From: Bugulina stolonifera
Taxonomy: Eukaryota; Bryozoa; Gymnolaemata; Cheilostomatida; Bugulidae
Length of the DNA: 64,000 bases
Assembly (NCBI GenBank): GCA_935421135.1
Contig: OW285189.1
Coordinates: forward strand, 8,639,072-8,703,071
Direction of reading: 5' to 3'
The position numbers and the translations under genes were made by a program. The notes beneath the pieces were generated by a model, which saw only the letters and a program-made list of their open reading frames with translations, searched no databases and was not told the origin of the DNA. Shown in pieces: positions 61,177 through 64,000 of this stretch; within the stretch, counting starts at the first letter, position 1, and each line of letters starts with the position of its first letter.

Positions 61177-64000
61177 TTTGCTACTTGTAGTGGCGGCAAC
61201 TGATAGAATCAAATCTTAAACTTGTCCTACAGTGTCACGGCTGTAATCCATTAAGTGTGTAACATAATGTAGACCAAAATGATAAGAACCAACTAGTCAA
61301 CGTTTATGTTAGGCTGCCGTATGCAGAGCCTATCATTCAAGTATTATTGTTGTATACTTTGCACCCATTCAACTAAACAACTCTCAACAAAGTAACGCCG
61401 TTTAAAGAGAGCTTGCAACTTTTTACTAATCCCAAACTGCTCCTCGTGCTTCGCTAAATCAATACTGTGTACAGCTGACACAGGATACGCTAGTAGGCAC
61501 AATAAACACCATGGATTGATTAGAACTGCCCTTTGACTAAATGCAAGGCTAACCGTTAGCACAGGGCCATACATTGTATGCTAAGATATGTTAGTGTTTA
61601 CATGACTTTATACTATTGGCCACTGCTGCATTGCACATGCTGAGGCTCTTTACTGTAACATTTCTGTTTGTGGGAACCAAGGCCTATACCCACGCTCTTA
61701 CATATGCGCTACGCACAGTGTTAGAAATTAAGAAATTAAAGTAAACATGGGTACACTCTATAAAGAATCACTCGGGAACTACGGGTGTAATGTGTACCCA
61801 CCTCATTTGCTCCACTCCTACATTGAATGAATCACACGAACTATATTCCTGCACCCAATTTAACATCACAGAAACACATTTTCACAATTACGCTCTATGA
61901 ATAAAATATTTCACTCTTTGTTTTAAAATATTTTAGCCATTTAAAGTAGTAAAGTAAAGAGGTAGTATAGTAGTTTGACGGGATTGTGGGTAGTCAATAT
62001 GTTATATGTAAACAGATGATCAGACGATGCGAATCTGCGTATAATTTGTTCTTAGAAACTGGAAAGATTCGTGGTAATGACAAACACCTGTGGGTTTCTG
62101 ATCAGTTGAATCGTTTATCATTGTGTATACTACTACATGTGCATGTACACGTACATGTAGTACACATACTACGTGTACATGTATGTGTACATGTATGTGT
62201 ACATGTTGTACATGTAGATGTACATGTAGTACACATAGTACACATACTACGTATACATGTTGTACATGTAGATGTACATGTAGTACACACAGGACACATA
62301 ATTACATGTACATGCACACGTACACTTACCAGATAGTATACTATCATTATCTGCAGACATAACATACCATGTACACGTGCATATTATACAGATATCATTA
62401 GTATCAACGTCCAATAGTACCAATACCAGTAGCACAGGCAGACTACCAACTGAGATCTGTAGTTGTCACTAGAGCAAAGTCCTCATACTTAGGACTTTGA
62501 AAAGTATCACTTTTTATACACTTCATGCTTGAGAATATCATCGACTAAGTTGATACTTTCATGACATAATAATAAAATATATACAAATATGTATAGTTAG
62601 TACAGCACAAAAAAAATGAGGGGAGTTGTACAAGAATAATGGGTACCCTATCAACCTTTGAGTTGTCCCCTCTTTTTATATCTAACACAGAGAGGCAACA
62701 ACTCCTACGACTTTTAGTATTTTCCCAAAAGTGTTATGATGCTTCTTGAAGTTAGTAGGTTGGTTAGTGGTCTCAAACATATGCACTATATAGACATGGA
62801 ATTTGTAGACTAACAAAAATCTTGAACCAAAGGATATAATAATAATGTAAAGATTCAAATAAAAATCAGATGCTCCAGTCACATTAAAGTCAAAACTTGT
62901 TCAATATACAATAGTCGTGACAGTAATAATGCCCTAGCTCGACTAATTTATTTCCTATATATTAAACTAGTCCTATGATTATTATCATAAAAGTTCACTA
63001 AGATATATAAATTAGGTTATCATCATAATCAGTAGTAGAATTAGTTAATGCTTTCATGTGAAATGACAGATGTAGGCCTACTTGTACTTGTAGATAGTCT
63101 ATTAATACCACTTGACTTGCTGTCTACTGCATCAGTCTGCCTCAGTACTGTTTACTGATGAAAATTTTATATAAATACAAATAATGATATGTAGCTGACT
63201 GTATATCTGGATTAATACCATTAATTTAATAGTGCACATGTTGAATTATAGTACTGTAGTGTTTGAACTTATTATTTTGATTCTGAGGAAACCCATAACC
63301 ATGTAAGTGTATTATACACATGCTAGTTAGCAGCTATACATACACGTACACAGTATGTAGTACCTCAGTTCGAATCGTGTGAACTATTTGATTGGAGTTG
63401 TCATCTACTCTCCTACTCTGGTCACAGGGGGTAGTAACTCCAATTATATAGTTCATTATGGTGTCTGAGCTACAAGTTTGTGCAGTAAGCTCAGTTAGAG
63501 GGAGGATACCTCCACCAAAGTTAGAGTAATTTCTGCAGGTGCTATGTAGAAAGTGATAAAACTTCTGTCTAGATTTAGGAAGAGTAAAAAAGCTTTATGA
63601 CAATGTCATTAAATAGAAGATGGGGTCTTGTTCTATATTCAGCAATAGTTGTACCGCCATATATATTATGATTTATTGCATTGGCTTGGAAATCAAAACA
63701 AATTAATATGGCAACTGGATCATGATTTGGGAGTGTAGTAACTTCCTGATTTAAGTTTATTTTAAAATATAATTGAACTTAATCATTCACTTGGCAGTAG
63801 ATCAAGGTTGTACAATCAATCATATTTATTGTACAGGAAATGCCTGTTAGGCAAACCGACTGACTCGTAGGTTTCCATAGTTGTTCATGGAGACATAATA
63901 GAAGTAGTTAGTCTGTACAGTATTTATAGGCATAATTATACTACTTATCTATTCCAGTAGAAGGGTCTAGTATTTTGTAACTCATTAACTTATTATGCTA
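61177..64000. other. Upstream flank of PRKAG, no gene recognised
   Basis: It holds the promoter side of the PRKAG first exons, a GTACATGTA-rich simple repeat (62130-62335) and short GGAGTTGTC palindromes (62620-62705, 63385-63450). A 76-codon minus frame at 61344-61574 has no recognisable relative and is not called as a gene. Confidence 0.55.
62130..62335. repeat. ACATGTAC/GTACACATAC simple-repeat tract
   Basis: Interleaved TACATGTA, GTACACGTAC and TAGTACACATA words, strongly palindromic. It gives long His/Val or Cys/Thr-repeat ORFs on both strands that are not genes. Confidence 0.88.

Noticed and set aside
61344..61574. 76-codon minus-strand ORF upstream of PRKAG
   Set aside because: It begins with ATG and looks protein-like, but it has no recognisable domain or splice context, and its length is within chance expectation for this much sequence.
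61986..62365. 116-codon plus and 87-codon minus ORFs
   Set aside because: Most of each frame is translation of the GTACATGTA simple repeat (His/Val or Cys/Thr runs).

Overview
This is AT-rich animal nuclear DNA. Genes are split into many short GT..AG exons. Introns are full of minisatellites, TACATGTA-type words and small transposable elements. The proteins (a long RNF213-type ubiquitin ligase, DHCR24, a LRRFIP coiled-coil protein, an AMPK gamma subunit) are all metazoan. Repeat style (GGAGTTGTC/GGAGATAACTCC-like words, TAGGCCTA, TACATGTA) suggests a marine invertebrate such as a mollusc or invertebrate deuterostome; I cannot fix the phylum.

Layout. (1) 1-10271, + strand: the last 18 exons of an RNF213-like E3 ligase, including its RZ zinc finger; the gene starts left of the window. 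(2) 10991-17630, - strand: a complete 8-exon DHCR24 (delta24-sterol reductase), convergent with gene 1. (3) 19541-25295, + strand: a complete-looking 9-exon LRRFIP1/2-like coiled-coil gene, divergent from DHCR24. (4) 27877-61176, - strand: a long AMPK gamma (PRKAG) gene with four CBS motifs, a serine/arginine-rich N-terminal extension, introns of 8-10 kb and two alternative first exons encoding near-identical starts. (5) 61177-64000: no gene recognised. All exon joins proposed here keep the reading frame.

Mobile DNA. A 5.2-kb LTR retrotransposon (34584-39794) sits antisense in a PRKAG intron. Its two 663-bp LTRs look identical, and it has a 4-bp ATAT target duplication, a tRNA-Leu primer site, a Gag-like ORF and a second ORF with zinc-finger motifs, but no recognisable protease, reverse transcriptase, RNase H or integrase. 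A related solo LTR (6540-7346, GTAT duplication) lies in the ligase gene. There is also a hAT-type MITE with an 8-bp duplication, further MITEs, a tRNA-derived SINE, a LINE fragment and at least a dozen minisatellites.

Most notable: a hammerhead ribozyme with every core nucleotide present (about 14394-14439, - strand), a decayed relative (20891-20936), and two members of a second hammerhead family (11460-11530 + and 51807-51896 -). Also notable are the pol-less Gag plus zinc-finger LTR element with overlapping ORFs and a C7 run in the overlap, and a swarm of tiny palindromic repeats built on GGAGTTGTC. The four genes have no evident shared pathway, although AMPK signalling and sterol synthesis are functionally linked in animals.
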